Positions 9,648 to 20,425 of a stretch of 64,000 nt of DNA are shown piece by piece. Position 1 is the stretch's first letter. Every line of letters starts with the position of its first letter. The DNA lies in assembly GCA_965197495.1 (NCBI GenBank), contig OZ240210.1, positions 7,750,001-7,814,000 of the forward strand. The letters run 5' to 3'. The notes beneath the pieces are model-generated. The model saw only the letters and a program-made list of their open reading frames with translations, did no database searches and had not been told where the DNA came from. The stretch is from SMYC01 sp965197495. Its GTDB lineage: Bacteria > Acidobacteriota > Vicinamibacteria > Marinacidobacterales > SMYC01. The position numbers and the translations under genes were made by a program.

Positions 9648-9650
9648 AAT
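9645..9650 (+). promoter_or_regulatory. Putative -10 box TAGAAT before the amidase gene
   Basis: TAGAAT overlaps the TAG stop of the preceding gene, 28 bp before the amidase ATG. The same hexamer occurs 10 bp before the gene at 11300 (11284-11289). A matching -35 is not evident. Confidence 0.3.
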
Positions 9651-9678
9651 CGGCAGCGATCTTCCTGGAGGTCGCGCC

Positions 9679-11271
9679 ATGCTCGTTGTTCCGACTCGTT
9701 TCCACCTCGTTCTCGCTTTCGCGGGTTTCGCCGCTTTCGCCAACGCTGAGACGTTCGAGCTCACGGAAGCTTCGATCGCCGACATCAACGCTGCAATCGA
9801 TGCCGGAGCACTGAGTTCCGAGACGCTCGTCGAGCTCTTTCTCGCCCGTATCGAGGCCTATGACGACGCTGGGCCGCAGCTGGGCGCCGTCATCACCGTG
9901 AACCCGAACGCGATGGAACGTGCGCTCTCTCTCGACGCGGAGCGCCAATCTCAAAGACCGCGCTCGCCCCTACACGGCATCCCCGTCGTTTTGAAAGACA
10001 ATTTCGACACGGCCGACATGCCGACGACGGCGGGCTCGTTCTCGCTCGAGGGGTCGATGCCTCCCGATGACGCCTTTCTCGTTCAAAAGCTTCGCGAAGC
10101 GGGGGCGATCGTGCTCGCCAAGTTGAACATGAGCGAGTTCGCGTCGGGCGGGCCCATGAGCTCTTTTGGCGGTCCGATCCGTAACCCGCACGACCCGACG
10201 CGATCCCCTTCGGGATCTTCGGGCGGTACGGGCGCGGCCATCGCGGCGGCCTATGCGCCGATCGGCCTCGGCACGGATACCGGCGGGTCGGTGCGCGGTC
10301 CGTCCTCGGCCAATGGCATCGTGGGTCTCAAACCGACCCATGGGCTGCTGAGCCGAGACGGTATCGTGCCTCTCGCCTTGTCGTTCGATACCGCCGGCCC
10401 GATGGCGCGCCACGTCTATGATGTCGCGGTCGCGCTCGGCGTCATGACGGGGGTGGACCCGGCCGACGCGGCGACCTCGAAGAGCGAAGGGAAGCTCGAG
10501 ACCGACTACACGCAGTTTCTGGACGCTTCAGCGCTCGACGGCGCCCGCCTCGGGATTGCCCGCGACTTCATGGGCCAGGACGGCGATGTCGACTGGATCA
10601 TCGAAGCCTCGCTCGACACCCTTCGGGAGGCTGGCGCCACAATCGTAGATGTCGAGCTCCCGGAATGGCTCCTCGAGGTGCGCGGCGAGTTCTACAGCAC
10701 GATCCGCGACCGCGAGTTTCGCGCACAGATCGCGGAATATCTCGCGACCCTAGGTCCGAGCTACCCCAAGACGCTCGCCGAGCTTTTGGAGCGCTCGAAG
10801 AAACTGACGGCGCCGGGCGGCAGCGGCCGGCCGAACCCGTCTCGCTGGAGTCTTCTAAAGCGGGAAGAAGAAAGCGGCTCGCTCGAGGATTTCGAATATA
10901 TCGCCATGTACGATCACGGCTTGCCGCTCGTCCGCGCCTACGTGGAGGGAATCCTCCGCAAAGAGAATCTGGACGCGATCCTCTACCCGACGTCGCCGCG
11001 CCGCACGCGACGAACGGATATCGATCGTCGCCCGGGTGGAGCGGGTGGTGGTGGGTCCGCGACGCGATTCGCGAACCTCACGGGCTTTCCCGATCTCATC
11101 GTGCCCGCGGGCTTCACCGGAAACGGTCTTCCGGTCACGCTTTCTTTTCTCGGCGCCGCTTTCACGGAGCCACGTCTGCTCGCGCTCGGCTATGCTTTCG
11201 AGCAGGCGACAAAAGCGCGTCGTCTGCCGGTCCACACGCCACCGCTCTCGGGAGAGACGATCACCTACTGA
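9679..11271 (+). CDS. Exported amidase (amidase signature family)
   Basis: A 530-residue GatA-type amidase with a signal peptide of about 23 residues (AFAGFAAFANA). The catalytic Lys-Ser-Ser triad is in place: Lys106 in VVLKDNFDT, the cis-serine in SPSGSSGGTGA (about 180-181) and nucleophile Ser204 in GTDTGGSVRGP. The family hydrolyses amide bonds; export and the lack of gatB or gatC argue against tRNA amidation and for breakdown of an external amide or peptide. TGGAGG ends 9 bp before the ATG. The neighbouring cyclotransferase and symporter suggest peptide or amide scavenging, which is inferred. Confidence 0.92.
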   Translation: MLVVPTRFHLVLAFAGFAAFANAETFELTEASIADINAAIDAGALSSETLVELFLARIEAYDDAGPQLGAVITVNPNAMERALSLDAERQSQRPRSPLHGIPVVLKDNFDTADMPTTAGSFSLEGSMPPDDAFLVQKLREAGAIVLAKLNMSEFASGGPMSSFGGPIRNPHDPTRSPSGSSGGTGAAIAAAYAPIGLGTDTGGSVRGPSSANGIVGLKPTHGLLSRDGIVPLALSFDTAGPMARHVYDVAVALGVMTGVDPADAATSKSEGKLETDYTQFLDASALDGARLGIARDFMGQDGDVDWIIEASLDTLREAGATIVDVELPEWLLEVRGEFYSTIRDREFRAQIAEYLATLGPSYPKTLAELLERSKKLTAPGGSGRPNPSRWSLLKREEESGSLEDFEYIAMYDHGLPLVRAYVEGILRKENLDAILYPTSPRRTRRTDIDRRPGGAGGGGSATRFANLTGFPDLIVPAGFTGNGLPVTLSFLGAAFTEPRLLALGYAFEQATKARRLPVHTPPLSGETITY

Positions 11272-11299
11272 GTAGCATTGAAGTAGAATCCACGCTGCC

Positions 11300-11530
11300 A
11301 TGAGCTCTGAAAGACCGGAGGTCTCGCGTCCGGGGCGCTATGCGATAGCGTTCACCGTCTTCGCACTCCTCGCGCTGATCTGGCCCATCTATCCCTTGTT
11401 CGGCGGCATCCGTCCGATGATTCTGGGCATGCCGCTGTCCTTGTTCTATATCGTGACCGTCATCGTCACGGTGTTCCTCGTGATGCTCACGCTCTTCCTC
11501 TGGGAAGGGAAAAACAACCGGCTCGGCTGA
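11300..11530 (+). CDS. DUF3311-type small membrane protein
   Basis: 76 residues with two hydrophobic helices (about 13-33 and 43-66) and a charged cytoplasmic tail GKNNRLG. DUF3311 proteins are typically encoded directly before sodium:solute symporters. Here the TGA stop overlaps the symporter ATG (TGATG), so the two are translationally coupled. It is probably an accessory subunit of the symporter. Confidence 0.8.
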   Translation: MSSERPEVSRPGRYAIAFTVFALLALIWPIYPLFGGIRPMILGMPLSLFYIVTVIVTVFLVMLTLFLWEGKNNRLG

Positions 11531-12996
11531 TGGAGAGCTGGCTCATCGTCTTTCTCGTCACGATCGGGTATCTGATCCTGTCGCTCGCGGTCGGGCTCTT
11601 CTCCGGCCGGAAAGCCTCTGCGAGCACCGAAGGCTATGTCGCGGGAGACCGCAATCTCGGTTTTCTCGTGCTCTACTTCATTCTCGGCGCGTCGATCTAC
11701 AGCGCTTTCGCGTTTCTCGGTGGTCCGGGATGGGCCTATTCGCGCGGCGCCGCAGCCTTTTACATCATCTCCTACGGGACCGTGGGCCTTCTCCCTTGGT
11801 ATTTCCTCGGCCCCCGGATCGCGCGCCTCGGGCGCAAGTTCGGTTACGTCACCCAAGCAGAGCTCTTTGCGCACCGCTACGAGAGCCGCTTCATCTCCTG
11901 CATCCTCGCGACCATCAGCCTCGTCGCTTTCGTGCCCTATCTCGTGATCCAGATGAAAGGCGCGGGCTACGTCTTCTCGGTCGTGACCGAAGGACGCATC
12001 CCGGAATGGGGCGGCGCGGCCATCGCCTATGGCGTGGTGCTCATCTATGTTTTCAAGAGCGGCGTCATGGGGGTCGCGTGGACGAACACCTTCCAAGGGA
12101 TCTTGATGATGGGGCTCGCCTGGGTGCTCGGCCTCTATCTCCCCTATAAGCTTCACGGCGGCGTCGGCCCCATGTTCGAGGAGCTCGCCCGCGTCGCACC
12201 TGAGCTGTTGCAAGCACCCGGCCTCGATGCGGCTGGCAATCCGTGGACCTGGGCCGGCTATTCGAGCTCCATCGTCATCTCCGTTCTCGGCTTCAGCGTT
12301 TGGCCGCATTACTTCATGAAGATCTACACCGCGCGCAACATCGCGACGTTGAAGCGCATGATCGTCTTCTACCCGACGTTCCAGATTTTTCTCGTGCCGA
12401 TCATGTTCATCGGCTTTGCCGCCATCACCGCCTTTCCGAACGTTACGCCGGTCGACACGATCCTCCCGCACATCGTGACTTCGATGAACATCCCACCGCT
12501 CGCGGTTGGACTGTTCTGCGCGGGCGCCCTCGCAGCATCGATGTCCTCGGGAGACGCCATCGTGCATGCCGCCGCCTCCATCATGATCAAAGATTTCTAC
12601 GGCGTGACGCGCGCGGAAAAGCTAGACGGCCACCAGGAGACACGCCTCATCCGCTTCTCCGTCATCGTGATCGGCGCCATCGCCTATTTTTTCGCCGCCG
12701 TGTCGGAATATTCACTCGTCTACCTGCTCCTTTTATCCTACGGGTTTATCGCCCAGATCTTTCCGACCCTCATCGCCCTCTTCTACTGGAAGCGGTCGAC
12801 TCCGGCCGGCGTCATCGCCGGGCTCCTCGCGGGCTGCGCCGTCGTGCTCATGTGGAACCTCGTACCTTCGCTTCAGTGGCAGCAGACCCATCCCGGGATC
12901 TGGGGCATCGGCGTTCATATCCTCGTTCTCGTAGTCGTCTCGAAGCTGACGGCGCCCATGGACGGCGAGCACGTGCGAAAGTTCGTCGAAGCTTGA
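11530..12996 (+). CDS. Sodium:solute symporter (SSS family)
   Basis: A 488-residue inner-membrane transporter with about 13 hydrophobic helices. It has the family's N-terminal AxTEGYVAGDRNLG motif and central segments such as SVLGFSVWPHYFMKIY and AGALAASMSSGDAIVHAAAS. The closest named relatives would be pantothenate, proline or solute:Na+ symporters, but the substrate cannot be read from sequence. It is coupled to the DUF3311 gene. Its position behind the exported cyclotransferase and amidase suggests that it imports a product of those enzymes. Confidence 0.9.
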   Translation: MESWLIVFLVTIGYLILSLAVGLFSGRKASASTEGYVAGDRNLGFLVLYFILGASIYSAFAFLGGPGWAYSRGAAAFYIISYGTVGLLPWYFLGPRIARLGRKFGYVTQAELFAHRYESRFISCILATISLVAFVPYLVIQMKGAGYVFSVVTEGRIPEWGGAAIAYGVVLIYVFKSGVMGVAWTNTFQGILMMGLAWVLGLYLPYKLHGGVGPMFEELARVAPELLQAPGLDAAGNPWTWAGYSSSIVISVLGFSVWPHYFMKIYTARNIATLKRMIVFYPTFQIFLVPIMFIGFAAITAFPNVTPVDTILPHIVTSMNIPPLAVGLFCAGALAASMSSGDAIVHAAASIMIKDFYGVTRAEKLDGHQETRLIRFSVIVIGAIAYFFAAVSEYSLVYLLLLSYGFIAQIFPTLIALFYWKRSTPAGVIAGLLAGCAVVLMWNLVPSLQWQQTHPGIWGIGVHILVLVVVSKLTAPMDGEHVRKFVEA

Positions 12997-13026
12997 GCCT
13001 CGTTGTCACAGGGCCATCGCGCGTCC

Positions 13027-13055
13027 TTGACACTCCAACAGAAGCGATTTACCAT
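13027..13055 (+). promoter_or_regulatory. Putative sigma-70-like promoter TTGACA-N17-TACCAT
   Basis: TTGACA at 13027-13032 and TACCAT at 13050-13055 are spaced by exactly 17 bp. The kinase ATG at 13074 follows 18 bp later. It is the best bipartite promoter match I found in the window. Confidence 0.5.
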
Positions 13056-13073
13056 CGAGCTCTTCACTCAGTT

Positions 13074-16000
13074 ATGGAACGTGCCCCGCATTCGCGCCTC
13101 GGGTCCTTCGAGATCCTGTCCCTGTTGGGTACGGGAGGCATGGGAGCGGTCTACCGAGCGAAGGATCTCGAACTCGGCCGCTCTGTCGCCATCAAGGTGC
13201 TCAAGGAGGAGCTCTTCAGAGACCCCACGCACCTCGAGCGCTTCAAGCGCGAAGCGCGCGCCGCCTCGGCGTTGAATCATCCGAACATCATCACGACCTA
13301 CGAGATCGGCGTCGAGAACGAGACCCACTTTCTCGTCATGGAATACGTCGATGGCTCCACGCTGCGCGACATTAAACGTGCGCTCCCGCTCGACGAGCTT
13401 TTGCAGCTCGCCGCCCAAATCGCCGACGGTCTCGCAAAGGCGCACGAGGCCGGCATCATGTACCGGGATCTCAAACCCGAGAACATGATGCTTACCCAAG
13501 ACGGCCTCATCAAGATTCTCGATTTCGGTCTCGCGAAGTTCTTCACCGGCCACGAGCCCGGTTCGGAGGAGCTGACGATGGAGCGCCAGCTCAGCGAAAC
13601 CGGCGTGATTTCGGCACCGTCGCCTATATGTCGCCGGAACAGCTCTCCGACAAGACCGTCGACGACCGCTCCGACCAATTCTCGTTCGGCACGATCCTCT
13701 ACGAGATGCTCGCCGGAAAGCGTCCTTTCGACAAGCCTTCCGCGGTGCAGACCGTCGTCGCGATCATGGAAGCGGAGCCCGACCCTCTGCCCCGCCACCG
13801 CCGCGTTCCAGACGCGCTCGCCGCGGTGGTTATGCGCTTGCTCGCGAAATCGCCACGCGACCGCTTCCCATCGACGCGAGAAGTCGCCGAGCGCTTGAAA
13901 GCGGCTCGAAGCGAGCCGCTCACGACAAGCACGGGGAGAGTTCCTTTCCGTTCACAGGAGACGGAGCTCCCAGAATTTCTCAATGCCCCGAGCGATGAAG
14001 GAGAGAGCCGCTCCGCGCCGTTTTTCGTCGGCCGTGACTCCGCATATGCTTGGCTCTCTGAAAGACTCCAAAAGGCGCTCACAGGCGCGGGACAACTCGT
14101 TTTCGTGACCGGCGAGCCGGGGAGCGGTAAGACTTCTCTTTTCAACGAGTTCATCCGGCGCGCCCAAGAGGAGCACGACGAGTTCGTGACCGCGGTCGGC
14201 TACTGCAATGCTCAAACCGGGGCGGGCGACCCCTACCTCCCCTTCCGCGAGATCGCGCATCTTTTGACGGGCGATGTGGAAGCGCGACGTGAAGCACGAG
14301 CGATGGGCCGCGGCGAGGCGCTTCGCCTCTGGCATCTCCTGCCGCACGCTCTCGCGACGCTTCTCAAAGTCGGTCCCGACCTCGTAGAAACCTTCGTCGG
14401 CGCGAGCGGCTTGCTCAAGCGCGCAGAGCAATATGGCTGCCGCACGGCGGATCGAGAGCAGTTGCAAGAGCTCGCGGCACAAAAAGCCACACAAGAGGTC
14501 GCAACGGGCGTGCAACAAAGCCTCTTGCTCGAGCAATGCGCCAAGTTCCTCCAAGGCCTCTCCCGTCGCCGGCCGTTGCTCCTCGTCTTCGAAGATCTGC
14601 ACTGGGCTGATGCCGGGACGATCGCCTTGCTGTGCCATTTGTGTCAGCAACTCGACGGCTTTCCCGTGATGATCGCGGGGAGCTATCGCCCGGAACACCT
14701 CAACCGCGAAGGAGACGACCGACATCCGCTCGAAGCGGCTCGCCATGAGCTTCGCAGAAAATATGGGGAGTTCGAGCTTCGCATCGGAGAAGCGCGAGGT
14801 CGGGAATTTGTCCACGCCTTGATCGATGCGCAACCCATCGCCTCGACGATGCCTTTCGCGAGGCGCTCTACCGTCAGACGAAAGGCCACCCGTTATTCAC
14901 GGTGGAGCTTCTTCGCGACTTGCGTGAGCGCGACGTCCTCGTCCAAGACGCGGACGGCCGCTACGTCGTGTCGCAGGCGCTCGACTGGGACAAGTTGCCC
15001 GTCCGCACCGAGGCGGTCATCGCCGACCGTATCGGCCGCCTCCCCGAAAAGCTTCAAAGAGTCTTGAAAGTGGCCAGCGTGTCGGGTGAAGACCTCACCG
15101 CGGAAGTCATCGCGCGCATCGAGAACATCGACGAGCGCGCGATGATCCGGCTCTTGAGCGAGGAAGCCGACAAACGCTACCACCTCGTGCGCGCGCTCGA
15201 CGTGCGGCGTTCGGGAGCACAGCGACTTTCGGTCTATCGTTTCCGCCACATCCTGTTTCAAAGGTACCTCTTCCAAAGCCTCGACCGCGTGGAACGTTCC
15301 TATCTGCACGAGGCTATCGGCACTACCCTCGAGGTGCTGATGGGCGAGCAAGCCGACGACGCCGCAGTGCAGCTCGCGCATCATTTTCAGGAGGCGGGCC
15401 TGCCGGATAAAGCTTTTCATTACCTGAAGCACTCGGCGGACAAAGCGCGCCGGGCCTATGCCACTCACGAGGCGATTCAGTTCTATACCCAGGCGATCGA
15501 GGCTGACGCGAGTCGCGAGGTGGCACCGGCTCTAGATGACCCTCGGCTCCTGTCGGTCTTCGAAGGCCGAGGTCTCGTCTCGATGTCGCTTGCGCGATTC
15601 GACGATGCGCTCGCGGACTTTCAAGAAATGCGGCGTGTCGCCAAAGCGGCCAGCGACGTCAAGATGGAAGCCGAAAGTCTGTCGCACCTCGCCTATACTC
15701 ATTTTCTGAAGATGGGCGACGACGAAATCCCTTTCATGGAGCAATACGCCCATGAGGCTCTCGCGCTAACAGAAAGCGACGGCAATCAAAAAATTCTTTC
15801 GAGAAGCCTGGCGATCCTGGGCATCGTCGACGAGACGCGCGGCAAGCTTCCTGAGGCCGTGCAAAAGATCGAAGAGTCCACGCGCATCTGCCGAAAGGAA
15901 GGCTTCAAGAGCGCGCTAGTACAGAATCTTTTTCATCTGGGCCAGCAAGCTTATTGGCAGGCCGATTTTTCCAAATCGAAGAAGATCGCGCACGAGGGCG

Positions 16001-16843
16001 TCGCCGTTTCGAGCGAGATTCGCGAGAGCTTTCAGGAGCTCTTCAACCTCGCCGTCGTGAGTCTCGCCACCTGGGGAGCTGGGGATTTTGCGGCGGCCTT
16101 CGATACGGTGCAGTCCGGGCTCTCGAAAGCGAAACAGCAGGAGAATCGTTTCATCCAAGGCCGCCTCACAACAGTCTGGGATGGTTTCACCGGGATCTCG
16201 GCGATTTCTACGGCGCCGTCGAGCTTCACGAGCAAGGGCTCGAGCTCGCGAGACAGGCCGGTGTCTTCAACGTCGAGATCAGCGCCCTCATCGACCTCGG
16301 CCACGACTACTCATGCTCAAACAACTCGACCGAGCGCGGACTTATCTCGAGCCAACGCTCGAGAGGGTCGAGAAAGAAGGCATCGGCTCCCATCGATGGC
16401 GTTGGATGGTGCGCTCGATCAATCTCCTTGCAGAAGTTCACCATGCCGCTGGCCGGCACGAAGAAGCGCTCCGTTTGAATACATTGGGCGTCGAGAAAGC
16501 CGAGGCCACCTCGTCGCAGAAATATCTCGTGAACGCTCTGGCGCTGCGGGGCCGAATGGCCGCCGAACAAGGAGACGTGGCAGCGGCGGGCGTAGATTTC
16601 GAGCACGCCTACAAAATCGCCGAGAAAACCGCGAGTCCCACAATCCTCTACCCAGTCGCGCTCACTCTCGCCAAGTGGTGCGCCGCGAACGCGAGAGAGC
16701 GCGAGGCACACGAGCTCTACGCCAACGCGAAGAAGGTGACCGATTCCATCGCCGCAGACATCGACAATGTCCAGCTGCGCAAGATTTTAGAGCGATCGCC
16801 GCTCGTTAGAAGTCTCGACGACGCCTCAGGGTACGGGCCCTAA
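13074..16843 (+). pseudogene. Serine/threonine kinase - AAA ATPase - TPR receptor, four frameshifts
   Basis: Read across four frame changes this is one protein of about 1256 residues. The kinase domain comes first (Lys41 in VAIK; YRDLKPEN, so YRD replaces HRD; MSPEQ). A predicted ATPase follows, with Walker A GEPGSGKTS near 14110 and Walker B LLLVFEDLHWAD near 14580, and then TPR-like helices to the end (GYGP). Each shift is a single missing base: near 13610 (T-run), 14838 (A), 16175 (C) and 16312 (C); each restores conserved sequence when one base is added to an existing run. Consensus error and true inactivation are both possible. The gene originally converged with a PQQ dehydrogenase gene, sharing 18 bp. 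Confidence 0.85.
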
Positions 16844-18499
16844 GCTGAAGTTCCTGGCTGAAAAAGCCAAGATCCGGTGTTGATCCAATGAGATAGTTGG
16901 AATCAATGGTGCTGGCTTCTGTCTACACGGTGATACCTTTGAGCAGGTCGTAGGCTCTCTGCTGTTTCGAGTCCGGAGTTGTCGTGACATCGAAGGTGGG
17001 CTCGTCGGGTCCGGCTTCCGGTTGCCGACATTTGTTTCGGACGATGTTGCTGAGAAGGCGCAGCAGCGTGCGGAAGCTGGAAGCTCGACTCCCATCGTCA
17101 AGCTTCTTGGTTTGTATCTTGCGCAGGGCGGCCTCGGAGCGCTTCGCCGGAGCAACCGGGTCACGCCTGGCCTTCGCCTGCTGGTCCTCGTCAGAGAATA
17201 GCAGCGGCCGCCAAGCCTCCATCATGTGCCACAGGACGTAGTAGGCCAGCATGCACAAGAAGACGTGCGCCCGGACTCGGTTTTTGCGCCGGTGACGAAT
17301 CGGCCGCACCTTTAGGTCCATGCTCTTGAAGGAACGAAACGCCCTCTCGACCTGGGTCAGCAACTTGTAGCTGCGCACTGTGTCGTCGGTTTTCATCCGC
17401 TGCTCAGCAAGACTGGTGCGGATCACGTAGATGCCGTCAAGGGCAGCTTCCGCAGTGACCTTTGTGTCGTCGATTTCGAAGCTAAAGCTGTCGTCGCGAA
17501 TGTCCAGCTTGAAGTGCTTGCCGACTTTGTACTTGTTGAGAACTCTGCCTACCCGCACACCGATTTTATCTTTACCATGCAGCTGACCCCGCCCGATCCG
17601 TTGGCGAATCCCTCCGAACTGCTTAGCGATCGTCCCCATGTGTCGCTTCCACCGCTGGAGCCGTTTGTTGGCGAGCTCAGAGTTGCCGTTGGCGAGGCGC
17701 GAGGCGTCGGCATCCATCGTTGTCTCGTCTAGCTCGAAGTCGAAACCGTCGTCACGGATGTCGAGCCTGTAGTACCTGCCGACCTTGTACTTGTTGAGGA
17801 GCTTTTTCACTGCAGCACGGATGTCCTCCTTGCCCTGCAAACGGCGCCGCTCGACCATCCGACAAACTTTCTCCAGCTCCTTGCAGGTCGCTTCGAGCAG
17901 AGCACGGCGCTTGTGACGCCGCCTCTCGGCCAGCTCCGGATTGCGGCAAGCGACCAGCCTCTCGTTGGGGAAATCCGGGTGCGTCACCTCAAACAGATTC
18001 CGCTCGTCGAATAGCCCCATCTGGAGTACCCCATCGTTGATGAGCTTGCGAATCGGTTCGGGACGCAGAGCGGTAATCCAGTCGACACCGTCCATCTCCC
18101 GCAACTCGTCGATCTGGGTCTGGGTGATCATTCCGCGGTCGCCCACCATCACAAACTGCTCGATGCCGAAGCGCTCTTGCACCTTTTCTACCTGAGGCAA
18201 CAGCGTTTTGGGATCGCCCGTGTTGCCCTCAAAGACCGATACCGACACGGGGATGCCGCGTTCGTTGGTCAGCAGACCGTAGTTGATCTGCAGCTTGCCT
18301 TTCTTGCCGTCACGGTCGTATCCGAGGCGGGCGATCGGACAACTCACACCCTCGAAGTAGCTTGAGGTTAGGTCATAGAGCGCCAGGCCGTCGTTTTGGA
18401 GATGGCGCGCCGCGAGTTTTTTTTCGATGACCTCCTGGCGTTTGAGAACCCAGTCCATGGCGGCATAGAGATCGTCTTCGCGGGCATCGCTCACCCCCA

Positions 18500-19866
18500 G
18501 GATGTGTCCCGAGGTTCGTGGAAAAAGAACGGCGCCCTCCACTCCGTCATCAGAGCATCATATCAGGCGGCAACCTCCGCGTGTTCGAGAACCTCGCTCA
18601 GACGTTGGTAGCCGTCGATGCGTCGTAGTTGAATCTGGCCAGAGGCGATAAGCCCAAACAGCAAAGCGACCGCGGACTCCTCGCTGGAGAACGACGCTTG
18701 GGTTTTCGTCCGGCGTCGAAACTCGCGGTTGAGATTCTCCAGAGCATTGGTCGTCCGAATCGATTTCCACATGGCACGAGGGAATTCATAGAAGGTCAGC
18801 AGCTGATTACCGGCCTCCTCTAGGCTTCGGACGACGGCCGGCGCGAGAGGCGTCCACTTGGCGACGAGCTCGTCATAGGCTTTGCGAGCATCGATCCCGT
18901 TCTTGGCGTAGACGATCCGGTTGTAGTCACACCGGAGCTCACGGCGTGCGTGCGCCGGGCAATGTTCGAGCAAGTTGGCGCGCTTGTGCTCGGTACATCG
19001 CTGCAACCGGCACCCCGGCCACTTCTCCAGCGCTTTCGTCAGCCCCTTGTGGCCGTCGCTGATCACTAGCTTGGGAGCCCGGAGTCCTCGAGCCTGAAGT
19101 CCCTCCAGCACGGAGCCCCAATGCGTCGAGGCTTCGCTCACCGCCAGACGCAATGACAACAGACGTTTCTGCCCGTCTGGCGCGACCCCGAGCGCGACCA
19201 GTACGGGTACGCTGATCACACGTTTCGCCATCCGCACTTTCAGGTGGAAGCCGTCCAGGTAAACGATCGCGTAGACCTCCTCGCTGAGAGCACGGTTCTG
19301 CCATTCCTCGAAGCGCTCCTTCAGCCGGCTAACCACGCGAGACACCGCGCTCTTCGATAGGTGCTCCTCACCGAGCAGTGGTTTCAGCGCTTTGCGGATC
19401 CGGCGGCTATTCGCGCCCGACAAGTACGTCCCCAAGATCGCCTCGTCGACCTCACGAGTCCGGCGTGCATACCGGGGCAACAGCTCGCTCCTGAACTCTG
19501 TCGTCTCTCCCGTTTCCTCGTCTCGCACGCGGGCTCGTGGCACACGGAGCTCGCGAGTTCCCACCGACATCGTCACGCGACGGGTTTCGGCTCCGTTGCG
19601 ATACCCACGGCGGTCTTCCGCACGCTCGTAGCTACGACACCCCAGCGCTTGGTCGACTTCTTCCTCGAGCACGACCTCGATCGCCTCCAGTACCCGCTTA
19701 CGCAGCCGAAGTTGGACGAACTCCCGGTACTCGCTTACAGACTCCTTCGATATGGTGGTAGGCTTCTTCATGGCGTAATCCTCCTCCTCGCCTTTCCAGG
19801 CGCGGTTTCGTTTTGTTTAACCGGAGGTTACGCCATTCTTATTTCCACGGGAAGCGGGACAGATCC
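18500..19866 (-). mobile_element. IS256-family insertion sequence nested in IS1634 copy 2 (1367 bp)
   Basis: The imperfect terminal repeats are GGATGTGTCCCG at 18500 and GGATCTGTCCCG read inward from 19866. An 8-bp direct repeat CACCCCCA flanks it at 18492-18499 and 19867-19874. Copy 4 shows the uninterrupted target, so the ends are certain to within a base or two. This is the only IS256-type element in the window. Confidence 0.92.
18563..19771 (-). CDS. IS256-family (Mutator-type) transposase
   Basis: A 402-residue transposase. The DDE residues sit in VYLDGFHLKVR, LVISDGHKGL and TTNALENLNREFRRRTK, the Mutator/IS256 pattern, with the CTEHK motif between the second Asp and the Glu. The N-terminus (MKKPTTISKESVSEYREF) follows a strong GAGGAGGA ribosome site. 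The frame is complete, so the element may be mobile. It is transcribed in the same direction as the host transposase. Confidence 0.94.
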   Translation of the reverse strand: MKKPTTISKESVSEYREFVQLRLRKRVLEAIEVVLEEEVDQALGCRSYERAEDRRGYRNGAETRRVTMSVGTRELRVPRARVRDEETGETTEFRSELLPRYARRTREVDEAILGTYLSGANSRRIRKALKPLLGEEHLSKSAVSRVVSRLKERFEEWQNRALSEEVYAIVYLDGFHLKVRMAKRVISVPVLVALGVAPDGQKRLLSLRLAVSEASTHWGSVLEGLQARGLRAPKLVISDGHKGLTKALEKWPGCRLQRCTEHKRANLLEHCPAHARRELRCDYNRIVYAKNGIDARKAYDELVAKWTPLAPAVVRSLEEAGNQLLTFYEFPRAMWKSIRTTNALENLNREFRRRTKTQASFSSEESAVALLFGLIASGQIQLRRIDGYQRLSEVLEHAEVAA

Positions 19867-20425
19867 CACCCCCAGGATTTCGGGCAGTGTGGTTGTGTGC
19901 CACCACTGGCTAGTCGCCAGCTTCGACTGCGGTTCGAGGATCCGGGCGACTACCATGGCCACGACCAAATCCCGCTCTGGTGAGTGTCGAGAGCCAACGA
20001 GCTTTTCGAAACCGAGCTGTCTCATGGCGCTGAGCACCGCGTCGACGTGGCCATGGTGCCGGGAGCCGTTCTCGACGATTTTGAAGGCGACTTCAACCGA
20101 GACGAGCTTTTCCCCTTTGAGAATGCGTCGGATGGCGTCGACTGCGTCCATGGGCAATTTGGACAAGTTAGCGAGCGTGCGCTTGCGGACGTTTCCGCCC
20201 ACCCGATAGGACTCACGCAGCAGGACCGCGGGGGTAGAGTTGCGATTGGGGATGATGTGGGTATGCATGCCCACCATAATAGCCTATATATCAATGTGTA
20301 TCAAACCATAAAAGGCTTTAGACATGCCTACATATTGCATCCCGAAATTAGCCTCTCGGCGTCCCTAAAGACGCGTAATCATTGGGGATTCACACTGTCA
20401 GTGGGTTCATTCGACCAAGGAACTT

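Larger units (their letters stand above)
16923..20277 (-). pseudogene. IS1634-family transposase, copy 2, split by IS256
   Basis: The N-terminal 140 or so codons read from 20277 to about 19867 (MVGMHTHIIPN to LPEILGV). The rest resumes at about 18499 and runs to the stop at 16923. Apart from the insertion the coding sequence is nearly identical to copies 1 and 4 and has all three catalytic residues in the second part. The fragment open from 18542 starts in IS256 sequence and lacks the N-terminal DNA-binding part, so this copy should be unable to move by itself. Confidence 0.9.
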
